From assembly GCA_914767715.1 (NCBI GenBank), contig OU612066.1:13023001-13087000 (forward strand): a stretch of DNA of 64,000 nt, given 5' to 3'. Shown one piece after another: positions 1 to 10,776 of this stretch (positions within the stretch are counted from its first letter, which is position 1; each line of letters starts with the position of its first letter). Origin of the DNA: Membranipora membranacea. Lineage: Eukaryota; Bryozoa; Gymnolaemata; Cheilostomatida; Membraniporidae. The notes beneath the pieces were generated by a model. That model searched no databases. It had not been told where the DNA came from and saw only the letters and a list, made by a program, of their open reading frames with translations. A program made the translations under genes and the position numbers.

Positions 1-306
1 GTCTACAAGGTCAGCCACAGCAGAATTTATGCTGGGCCCCTGTTTCTCAGTTACTAGCTGAGTAAGTTGGCTTAGATAAGCACTGCCATTGTTTAAGCTG
101 TGATCCTCGTCGCTTATGGCATTTTCTTGATTAGATTCTCTTGTAGTTCTGAAGAATCTACCTAGAGCCTGGTCCCCGGAGTCTACACCGCGTCCAGGAC
201 TGTCATTGTTTTCTCTATTATTATTGTCATAAATACCTCGATCTTCTTCTTCTTCCTCCTCATAGTTGAGCTGTTCCTCGTGTATCTCTACACCTCCAGA
301 TGCCAT
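1..306 (-). CDS. N-terminal exon of unknown acidic protein (partial)
   Basis: An open frame of 102 codons runs from an ATG at 306 down to the window edge without a stop. The start sits in a good context (aataaccATGG). The N-terminus is acidic, with a run of six glutamates near residues 16-21. It is followed by a polar, probably disordered stretch rich in Asn, Asp, Ser and Arg, and then a more ordered-looking segment (YLSQLTQLVTEK) ending at the edge. No signal peptide or membrane segment is visible. I do not recognise the family. The last residues (GPSINSAVADLVD) faintly recall the first ORF of DIRS-type retroelements, but an ETS-like motif about 90 bp upstream fits a host gene better. Both readings are inference. 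Confidence 0.5.
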   Translation of the reverse strand, partial: MASGGVEIHEEQLNYEEEEEEDRGIYDNNNRENNDSPGRGVDSGDQALGRFFRTTRESNQENAISDEDHSLNNGSAYLSQLTQLVTEKQGPSINSAVADLVD

Positions 307-393
307 GGTTATTAAGTAGAAAAGTTTAGATAATTTTTAGGAATTTTATAAGAAGAAAATTTTTCCCCTGTCTTGGTGAGTAAGCTTAACAAG

Positions 394-402
394 CCGGAAG
401 TG
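394..402. promoter_or_regulatory. ETS-like CCGGAAGTG motif upstream of the minus-strand gene
   Basis: The motif CCGGAAGTG, read on the plus strand, lies about 90 bp upstream of the ATG at 306. CCGGAAGT is the core recognised by ETS-family factors at many TATA-less animal promoters. The surrounding 390-430 is locally richer in G+C than its neighbours. Promoter activity is inferred from position only. Confidence 0.25.
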
Positions 403-571
403 AGGAGCTGCTCAGGCGCGGTGGAATTCCTTTGGGAATCCCATAGTATTATTGCAGTGCTTCAGTATGAGAATCCCAGTTATCATATTCACATAGTACC
501 TTGTTAAACCCATGCATGGCAACGTTGGAATTAACTGTCAGACTTTCCAGTTGCAGCCCCCCCCCCCACAA

Positions 572-2382
572 TTAGGCCAGAAGCAGCTATAGCATAAGTT
601 GTTATGACACGGACAATATTTGATGGCAGGATACTGAGCAGGTTTTATACTTCATTGGTGTATGTTCTGCAAAATTCACCGGGTGTACCCAGTTGTAATG
701 GTCATTTTTAGAAATTAAAAGGTGTTTCGTTTTTTGCATTGTGTGGGGACATAATTCCTACTAATGAACAACTTATATGCAAAACGCTCTTATCTTCACG
801 AAATTTCAGGTTGCAATTGCATTGTGTGATTTTGTTGACATGACAATTGATTCACCAAGTAAACTTGCAGAAGTCTGCTCGTATAAGACCAGCACAAATT
901 GAAAATTTCAATTGATTTATGTCCAACTTCTTATGAGACTAATTTGACATTGCATGATCTTAACACCACTGTCTTGGGGTAATTACAAACAAAATTTATG
1001 ATGTTTTAATTGTCTCGTATGTCATTTTTCGACTGGAAACCTTTTGCATAACACATGAGCAAAGAGTTCAATGAGTGCCTCACTTTTCAGAACGAAACTC
1101 AACTGTCAGAGTCTGAAATCAATCACTTCTAAAGATGGTTCACAAATACTGACTATCTGAGAGCTTGGTGTCATTTGTTTGTGGGAACATAAAAAAGTTT
1201 TGACACGAGATTTTAATGTGGCTTTGCAACGCCAACTGATAAAAGCCATAGACATTAAAACTGTTTTTATATCTATGATAAAGGCACATTTTTTCAACTC
1301 AGATATGTCAGCATCGCATCTTTTCCTAACATGCAAATGACATGATATGGGAATATGCGGTAGCGCTGTCCCAGACAACCACCTCATGCAATGATAAAGC
1401 ATATACTATGTTGAACCCAGGACTATAGTCTTGACTTCTACCAACTGCATCATACTCTTCCAACTAATCACAATAGATCACAATAGATAGTGTGAATATT
1501 TGGGATATGCAGTAGTGCTGCCGCTGACCTCGTCAACTGGGTAAACACTTTTTTCCTACATCAAATTTGTCTCATGCTATCACTCACACGTCTTACTACT
1601 AGGCTTCTTTTTGTCTTGTTCTCGTGGAGATGTCGTGCTGACGCTGACCACCTTTTGACATGACGTGTGATAGAATATCTTGTGAAAATCATACGTATAG
1701 TCGTGTTTTCCGCTGATCATATTAAACACTTAGTATTTCACTTACCTAACCGATTGAGAGAAAAAAATTTCACTCATTGAAAGCAATTTTTAGAAGAAAT
1801 GAGGATATGCTGCCGCGCTGCCGCTGACACGATTGCGACAAAGGGCACACCCATATTTTATGGATTCAACACGTTGTTTCACACTAGAAACACCTTTCAT
1901 TAAGAACTTAACATTTCACTTACTATATGCTATTTTGAGAACATTTGCGGATATGCTGCCGCAAGACAGTAGTCTTAGACCACACAATATCACACTAGCC
2001 TCATAAAGGTCTGACAATATGCTATATGAATTTTATTTCAGTTTGTGCTGATCTAACACAAGCAGACTTCTACAAGTTCACTTGGTAAATAAATTGGCAA
2101 GTAAACAAAATCCCCACAATGCAGTTTCAACCCAGAATTCCCTGAAGATCAGAACATTTTGCATATGAGTTAGTTCATTAGAAGGGGTTATGTCCCCACA
2201 CATATACTGTTAAAACAAAACACATTTTAATTTCCAAATATGACCACTACAGCTGGGTACACCCGGTGAATTTTACAAAACAAACACCAATGAAGTTTAA
2301 AACGTGATCAGTATCCTGCCATCAAAAGTTGTCCGTGCCATTATTTTATAGAGCAGTTATTGCGAGGCTGCTTCTGGCCTAA
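572..2382. mobile_element. 1.8-kb inverted-repeat (foldback-like) element
   Basis: The left arm (about 572-905) and right arm (about 2040-2382) are inverted copies, roughly 340 bp each, with scattered substitutions and small indels. Shared landmarks are TTAGGCCAGAAGCAGC at the outer ends, GATGGCAGGATACTGA, and CACCGGGTGTACCCAG. The about 1.1-kb middle contains several related short motifs around GGATATGCNGCCGC and GCTGCCGCTGAC (near 1340, 1505, 1630, 1805, 1950), which could be subterminal binding sites. No coding capacity was seen; the 98-codon minus-strand frame at 1106-1402 has no recognisable domain. The target-site duplication could not be defined and the superfamily is not assigned. Confidence 0.75.
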
Positions 2383-2724
2383 ATGGCTTACTATTTCATC
2401 AAAAATGTCATAAAACCTTTATCAGTTTATGATGGCATTGTTAGAACTAACAACATGTTACAAGCATTACTGAAGCCCTGTGTCTTCCAATAGATAGCAG
2501 CACTGATGCGGATTAGATCAAGTTTTTTTCAATTTGCCTGCATCTGGAGTTGCTTCTATTCTACTGGTGGCCTGACGCTGATATTTTGAAGGGTGAGAAA
2601 CTCTGAAATGCAGACAAATGGTTCATACTTGATCTACATACGCTTTACTACTACAATAATTTTCTTAAAATTACCTGAGTTATTCAATCACAAAAGGTTT
2701 TTTCTGTTTCCAGGTAACTGTTAT

Positions 2725-3048
2725 TTAAAGGGCAACCAGGGTTTCATTGATTAATAGCAGATTGCACCTCCTGCATGGGGAAAAGTACAAAATCTAATTT
2801 GTTATGGATGATTATTCATTCTAAAATAGAAAACCATAGAGCAGTTTCCTGTTCCTGTTATCATTTAGCCTGTGCTCTATCATATCTTTACATCAATGTC
2901 TTGCAACCTTCCCTAAACTGAAGTGTTACCGAGCTTAGAGTCAGCAACTACATTGAGTTTGCATCGCGCAATGCATAAAGCTGATGCTGCCTATCACATT
3001 ATTTACTACCCATTAATGCATTGCTTCGAAACCTTGGTTGCCCTTTAA
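2725..3048. mobile_element. TTAA-flanked MITE with 17-bp terminal inverted repeats
   Basis: TTAA-AGGGCAACCAGGGTTTC at the left faces GAAACCTTGGTTGCCCT-TTAA at the right, one mismatch over the 17-bp inverted repeat. TTAA on both sides fits a TTAA target-site duplication as in piggyBac- or Kolobok-type elements. A three-base TTA/TAA target (Harbinger-like) cannot be excluded. The element is 324 bp including TTAA and has no ORF. Confidence 0.7.
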
Positions 3049-4004
3049 TGAGAAAAAGGTGATGGGCCATTACACATAACTGTTCAGTTTATCACCATGA
3101 CTTTGTGACATAAATCGTAATGTTTTTTTTTTATGTGAAGGAGAAGGGAGCTATCATTCATAATTTCATAATTCATATTTTTAAAAAACCACAGACAGCT
3201 GAACGATTACATTCTGTTAAAATTGCTTTCCTCAGCAGTTCAATCAGCCCTTTACCGGCCAAAAATCTTTAGTCTCTACTGATATGGAACGGTCGCTGGG
3301 GACCCTATCTCTTTACTGTTCCCAAATCAAGAAGTTAAATTACATTTACTGATTATACTATTACACACTATACCTATCAATGCTTATATCATATTTAGTT
3401 TAAATAGTTTAAACTACCGCTGTCACTCAGGCAAATTCCATTGAATTCCGTATAGCTCCAAGATAACTAATTGAGGTTTATATCTCAGAATTGCACAAAC
3501 TGAGTTTCAAAATCTGGGTATGAAGTCATTGTACTACTGATGACGCCATTATTTTAAACTGAGCTCACCAAAACCCCAACACAATGACTATTCAGTTTAT
3601 AGTCAAATCATTGTTCTGTTATAGAACGATAGCTGTACATTCAGAGAGCTGTACGAAGGACAGGTGGCGCGTATAACAAAACAGTAATCGCCACCAATCT
3701 CAGATTTAATCACTATATTGAAATTCCCATGTATATTTTGCAGCTTCGTACAGATATACTGTTCTCCTCTCCACCTGTCTGCTGACTTTTGGGACCTACT
3801 TCTGTACTGATATGCCCAGTGTTCTTCAAACACATTTCACTTGTGTGAGTGTCTAATATCTCGTAACTAAGGTATTGAAACTTGTAGTTTGATTCTGTGT
3901 GTTTGTAACAGAGATTAATTTTAAATAATCTGAGCAATCTATCATCATATACAGTCGATCTAAATGAGGCCAACATTAATGAAAATCTGACTGATATTTT
4001 TCAG
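3049..4004. other. Stretch without recognised gene, upstream of first seen transporter exon
   Basis: Together with 2383-2724 this is where the missing 5' exon(s) of the MFSD1-like gene should lie. I searched it for a frame encoding a start and a first membrane helix ending at a phase-0 donor and found none. The sequence is AT-rich with short T-runs. The 76- and 87-codon frames at 3603-3976 on the minus strand overlap each other in different frames and match nothing. Confidence 0.5.
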
Positions 4005-7000
4005 AATTTGACATGTTCAGACAATGATAACGCTACGACTTATAGTACAGCAGCAGCCAACACTGCAATGTCCAACACAAACAACAGCACTATGTGTGGG
4101 GGAGATTGTCTAGGCATGTCAGACAGTCAGTATAATCTTCTCTATGCCATATATGCCTGGCCAAATGCTGTTTTTGTCATCGGTGCAGGCATAGTTATTG
4201 ATAAGCTAGGCATCAGGGGTAAGGCTTAAGGCTTAAATATTGAGCATGGCTTCTGCATTATGTGTTTTGCTGTTGCAGCCGATCATCACAACTAATCAAA
4301 TCTAATATGCTATATGACCTTATGTAATGAAAACAATTAAAGTTGCTGAATGCTGATATTATCTGACAATGTCTTGGTATTCCACATAATATTCAGCTCG
4401 TTTCTTACCTGTGTAAAGCTACTTGTATGGAATTCAGATTGTAAATATTCATCTCAGGCCGCAGTAAATGAGCAATCAGGGCTTTCGACAGTAAGGTTGA
4501 TCATAGAAAATAAAGGCTATCTCTATTTGAATTCTACAATTGCATCTCTCCAGTATTACCATTTTTTCAACCTTTAATGCCTTACCCACGTCCATTTGCT
4601 CAACAACAAACACAACACAAACCTATACATAAATACTGATAATAATAGAAATGTGGTCATGATTAAAACACACATTACGCAAGTACTTTCTGTATTTGGT
4701 CTGAATAATGTTTTTTCCTTTTTTTAATTTTTTTTTTGGCACTGTTCAAACAACATTTTGATTAGAAATGATTTACAGCTAGTTATTCTGAATCCTGCTA
4801 ATACAAAATTCCTGTGAATTCAGACACCTGAAAGTGGTCCCAGCTCTGCCAATAGTTTTTACAGGCTGCTCATTCGAAGTTGTAACTGTAATTCAAAGTT
4901 ATCTTCTCAGACCAAGGAAGAAAGTAACTCACTATTCAGTTGGTTGTTTGTGACAAAGCAGACAATATGAGTGATCATGATCTGGATTAAGCACTCACAA
5001 ACAAAGATGCCAACCGCGCTTTTCACTGTTCACTCAGTCATCAGTGTTTTATTTCCATTACCACTTGCATAGCATGATGCCACGATTGAAATGTTTCTCT
5101 ATATTGAAAAGAAAGTCTATTTCTCAAATTTCTGGAATTCGTTAAAAAATTTCCGCGAGCTAGCATTTTTATAATTGGAACAATTCTTGATTGGAAACAA
5201 TTTCTTGGGTCCCCTGGAGTCTGAATTGAGTGTCATACATTACGAGGGGTGAAGATGCAGTCGTAGAATTCATATTGTACATAAGATTGTCTTCTATGTT
5301 AAATTTAGCGGACAAATTCAGAAATAAAGAACAAATTGCTGAAGTATTTTATCTTTGTAGTTGGACTGCTTTTATTCTCCTCCCTGTGCTTGATTGGTTC
5401 TATATTATTGGCTGTCGGTGCTCTGTTCCAAGGATCAGCAGCTCTTTTACCAGTGATGTTATTAGGACGTCTTCTGTTTGGGTGTGGTAACGGCTCACTC
5501 ACAAGTAAGTGTTTGTATGGTAATAATTTACTGCCGAGAAATCACTTTAGAATTCAATTATTTTCTATAGGAATGATAATTAAAGACTACCCAAAGACCA
5601 AAGGATGTTATAGCCAGGCAGTTACTTATGATAATGTTGTGATGGACTTGCATGGTGAAAAAATTCAATACTCTACTTGACATGAATTATTGATGGAAAG
5701 AGTGCCTTCCATCAGGGAAGGTAACTCTCATTCTCCGCATTATGATGTCACAGTCTCCAGGGAGTGCTTGTTTCTCGTATTGCACATCCGGGTGACTGTG
5801 ACATCATAATGCAGAGAATGAGAGTTACCTATCATAAGTAACTGCCTGGCTTCAACATGCTTTGGTCGGTAATCTTCATGCTTAGCTTCATTGCAAGGCC
5901 TATTGTATTTTTGTGTTCCAAATAAAAACCAGTGTGACGCTGTAAGAAGGCCAGTAGATAGTCTCCAAACTATCTTTTATTTATCTTGAAATGACTTCAT
6001 TGTTGTTGATTCCAGTTGCCCGGAAGAAGCTGGTGGCATCTTGGTTCAAGGACAAAGAACTAGCCTTAGCCTTTAGCCTGACATTGTCAGTCTCAAGGCT
6101 GGGGAGTATGCTCAACTTCTTGCTCACTGAGACCTTCACAGATACTTTTGGGCTAAAGTCGACGCTATGGGGAAGTGAGTTTTGTCACTCTAGCACTGCC
6201 TTATTTTATGTGGCATATCATTCTTTTATGTATTGACTCGAAAGCCCCCGGACCTTTATCCAATTTGATATTAGAATAATGCACACATACACTTTAGTTC
6301 ATAAGTTGACATCGCACAACCTGCCTGAACAATGTTTTTTTAAGGTATCATCCTCGTTGGGACCGGGTTTATTGCAGCAATCTTTTTATCAATACTTGAT
6401 AAAGCTGGGACTGAACAGCTTGGACAATCTGATTCCATCATAGAACAATCGAAAGGAATGGTAAGTCTCCGCGTATCCGAATGTCCATTGTGGAAATCAC
6501 AAATCAATAGCACCACCACATCCTGCTACTCTTCAATTTAATTTTCTTCATCTTTTTGTTTTGTCTACAGATTTTTAGTAGTGTTATTAAAACATTATTT
6601 ATAAACCAAATTTAACTTTGTAAAGTAATACCATACTTTGCGCATCGTTTGGATGATTTCTACCCAAATGATTTTAACTTGCACAGGGACTGAGAGATAT
6701 CAAAGATTTCACTTTGAGCTTCTGGCTTCTTAGTCTCACTATTGTATTCTGCTATAGCGGAGTGTTCCCATTCGTCGCAGACGCCAGGTTAGTAAATTTA
6801 CCTTACCTGAGTGAAACAACAGTTTAGCCTACATATTATTCGATTAAATATCAGTAATACCTTTAATTAATGATGAAAATCCAATAAACTTATGCTTAAA
6901 TATCATCAAATTGATGATTGAATATTAATAATTAAATACTAAATATAAATAATTAATAATTAATTTATTAATGATTATTGATTAATATTTATATGAATCA

Positions 7001-10000
7001 ATTTTGGTTAAAAATTATTGATGACTATTATTAATGATCAATATATTATTGATATACAAGATGAATATTAATATTAATTAATGATCAAATTACAATATTT
7101 AATGTCATCGAAAATTAACTATTTATTTTAGTTGGTCAAAGCCCTGAATATATTACTGTTATTTTTATAAAAGATGAACACAGGTACCCTTTAAAGTGAC
7201 AGTGCTATTAGAAAAGTGGATATATACCCAGTAAATCAAATATTGTGAGTTCATAGGGCAAATAAAAATAATAAAAAAATGAAAATTGTGGAAAATAGCA
7301 TTTTAATTTAAAAAAAATATTTTAGCAAAGATCATAGTGAATCATAGTGGTCAGGGGGAGGCAATTGATCCCAATTTTCAGACTTTGCAGCAGTCTTACT
7401 GCAACTATGCCCCAATGACTTTTCAGCCTGAGATCTGTAAAACCATACCAAACATGGCCTAGTAGGACTGTCACTTGAAGAGACGGAATATTTAATTTTC
7501 GATCCTTCAAACTATTCAAACACATCTGTTGTCACTGTTTATAACTCTCTGCCAGGATTTATTAGCTCATCAAATACTCTATATCAACTTTTAAAAGACA
7601 ACTTATCATTTATCTCTCCAAATTACTATTAGCTTAATTCACATATCTTTACGAATTTCTTTTTTTCCTTTTTTCTCTTTGCACATAACGAAAAGCATTT
7701 CTTTTCTTAAAGATGATTGTGATGCCAATAAAAGTATTAAAAGAAACCTATCATTAAAGTTACTATATAAACTTTAAGTCTTTAGATTCCAATAGTAGAT
7801 AGTAATATCCAACTGAATATATAGTACCTAAAGTCAAGTCAAAGAACAGTTTCCATCGATTTATCAGGTGTCTTGTATTTTGCAGTAAATTCATCAGTAC
7901 AAAGTACCAGTTCTCAAATGATAAGACACCTTCATACATAGCCGGAGCAGTGTATGATTGTGGTATGCTGTTGCCTCCATTCCTTGGCGGTGTTATTGTA
8001 AGTAAATGCATATTTAAATATTTATCATGATTGCCCAACAAGTGATGATTGTCCATATATATATCTTTTGTAATCATGTTCTTAATGGTGCCTCTGAACA
8101 AATTGTGTCATAAAGCTGGAAAAGTCTCTAGTTACATAAATACAAATACTTTAATATGAAATTTTACACTACAGGATATTGTTGGGAAAAGAGGCTATCT
8201 TATATTCACAGGTAGGCAACATACTCAACAATGATGAATCAAGGTGTAAGCTCTGGTTCTGCCAAACAGGGCAGTCAGCAGCCCTTAAACCACAATGATT
8301 GCAAATAAACTGAATCACTTTGGGAGGCTTTGTTTTGTTTATGATCTCATAGAAAATGCTTAATTTGTTTGTATTGTAGATTCTTTTGTAACATTGCTTT
8401 TGTAGATTCTTTTGAATTCGAGAAGACTGTTTATGCATTTGGAGAAAAAAACAAAAAATAACTGCTTTCATTTACAGAACAAATACTGTTATACATTTAC
8501 GATTCCCAATAATATATCTATTTTGAGAGTATAATCACTTGGCCCGTCATCTTGGGTATTCTAGTTACTGAAACAAAATGGTGGAAGAGAGTTTGCAATT
8601 GGAAGACTTAAAATTTTTCTAATTTTATATTAATTTTAAATGTGCAAATTGAAAAGGAGTACATCATTACGCATCAAATATCAAAATCAGACTGCTACTT
8701 GAACGATTTTGCTTTCTGTGTGCAATTATTGCGTATTCGTGAAAACGGCCTAACAGCTGTTTTGCTATATTGACACGAAACTTATGTAAAATATTGACAT
8801 CGGCGACATTGGCTAGCTACTGTTAACAAGAGATACTGTTTTGAGTTTTCCAATTTCAGTGTATTGGGGTATCTTTTCTTGATCTGAGGTTTACTAATTG
8901 TATTGCAATACTAAACATTTTTAATTTGGTGTCTTGGTTATTGACTGTGTATATTTTCTATTCAGGCATCAACTTGGGCGTCCATTCCGCTGGTAGTGAA
9001 GGATTCTGTTGTCGGCACTGCTCTGGGTATAGCTTCTTCCATACAGATGATAGGGGTTGGTCTGTGCAACGTGAGCGTTGGTGCTATTCTAGGAGATGAT
9101 AAAGGGTAAGAATATTCAAGGAATCTTTTACGAATCTTCCCACAAGTGTGTTATAAATTCATCTCAATGTTGGTGCATACTAAATGATGGATAAGGAACA
9201 AACCAAGTTATATATGTGAGAGGGATCACAATAGGAAACAAAAAATCATCAGAGAATTTGCTGAATGAATTGTTTTTTAATACAGCATATACTGAAATGT
9301 TTTTTATACTTCAGGGTATCACATGAGGAGAAGTTATTAAGATGGAAGTATGTCATGATACTCCTTTTGGGGATCACTCTTGCCTGTGTGCTGTGTGCAT
9401 TTTTACTCAATCTCAATGATAAAAGAAAGGTTAGTCCAACATCTCTATATGTTCCATGAAGAACTCTTTGGGTTTGCTTCGCCGACTAAAGCACTCACTG
9501 GCTGTGCATCAAATGATCCATGAACTACATCAGCTGCTGTTTGACACTCGGAACCTGTGAAGTGATTATTTCGTGTGTTTATGTGGCCTTTTGATTTGAA
9601 TGTACCAATTTGTTATTTTAGGGAGGTGTCCGATACAATATGTTGTTGGGCGGACAACTACTAAATCATGGTCCTTAATGCAGACAAACCCAAATACTTC
9701 CAAATCCTAGCCTTCCTGATTCTAAATCAATAATAATAATCATCTTTGATCGATATGTACCAAAGCGAAATAGTGTCAGCAGTAAGTTGCCTGCCTGGTA
9801 CCTGTTCAATCATTTTATTGAATGACTGGCAGTTGCTGACCTCAACACCTTGCCAGAGATCCTCAACATGAACTGCCATGCCTAGGCAATTCAGCTCAAG
9901 ATCAATTCAAGACACCTGCTAACACCATCTTCAAGGTGTAAAGGATCCATGCCAACTGAATCTGACTTTTAGATTAAAATATCCGCACTGTTCAGCAAGG

Positions 10001-10423
10001 GCAATCAATACTTTCAAGCTGGAAGTATTTTGAAGTGAAAAATATTTAATATTGTTTGCCACATCCAAAGTATTTTTATTTTTTGACGCTTACTCTTCTT
10101 TTATATGGAAACAATAGAATAAAGAGTGTTGAGTTAAACAACAAGCCAGCGAACAAAGCACAACTCAATGACAATATTGGTGCATGGACTAATTTTGCTT
10201 AACCAAATGCTGAGGAACAGACAATTTTGATCCCATTTTGTTTCTCTCCTTGCAGAAAGGGATACTGAACATCAGCAGGTCAGAGAAGGAGGAGAGAGAG
10301 AAACAAGGAATGAGAGATCAGTACAAATCATCTACATCATCAGTAGATAGTGAGACTGATGAACTACCTCTCACTGAGACCGACAGGCTACTACCTCACA
10401 GCAAGGCTGGGGCCATTAATTGA
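4005..10423 (+). CDS. MFSD1-like lysosomal major-facilitator transporter (ten exons seen)
   Basis: Exons: 4005-4218, 5361-5504, 6016-6174, 6345-6460, 6687-6787, 7886-7997, 8175-8211, 8966-9105, 9315-9429 and 10256-10423 (stop TGA). All have AG/GT borders. Phases join except between 8211 and 8966, where an exon of 3n+2 bases is missing. The first exon gives a luminal loop with NLT, NAT and NST glycosylation sites, then QYNLLYAIYAWPNAVF, the loop-1/TM2 signature of MFSD1. Later matches are WFKDKELALAF, RDIKDFTLSFWL and YSGVFPF. MFSD1 is a 12-TM lysosomal member that exports dipeptides together with GLMP. The C-terminal tail is charged and ends with a possible acidic dileucine signal (ETDRLL). 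The N-terminal exon with TM1 and one exon of about 35-40 codons (TM8-9 region) were not found, so the model is incomplete or the gene is damaged. Confidence 0.8.
5582..5876. mobile_element. Long-TIR MITE in intron 2 of the transporter
   Basis: The ends AAGACTACCC...GCCAGGCAGTTACTTATGAT and ATCATAAGTAACTGCCTGGC...GGTAATCTT are inverted copies. The inner arms GGTAACTCTCATTCTC / GAGAATGAGAGTTACC, followed by a shared GCATTATGATGTCACAGTC segment, continue the stem. The left arm carries about 85 bp (near 5632-5717) with no partner in the right arm, so a later insertion or a deletion split the palindrome. There is no clear target duplication and no coding content. Confidence 0.65.
6830..7110. repeat. 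AT-rich low-complexity tract in transporter intron 5
   Basis: The stretch is nearly pure A+T with overlapping variants of AATTATTAATTAAT. It lies between the exons ending at 6787 and starting at 7886. No function is visible. Confidence 0.6.
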
Positions 10424-10776
10424 GATAATTATCCATTTCAAAACAAGGGGTTGCATCAGTTCTGTATTTGCTTGTCCAATGTTTTAGAAAATAACAATTC
10501 GCCCGCTAGCTAGAGGGCAGCATGCTTCAGTTGTGATTACAGGATTAAGCCATCAGTAAAAACTTATCGATATGAAATTCTATTGCGTTGTCTTATCTCC
10601 ATTCTTGTTCACATTTATTGGTTAACTCGTATCCCTTATGGGCTGCTAGATTGAATGATCGATTCCGCTTAATGTCTTATCAAAGCATCGTTGTGAGTCG
10701 AACCCAGTACAACATTTCTTTTGCATCCAAGTGTTTTATGTCACAATTTAATTACAAATAAGGTAAGATATAGGAT

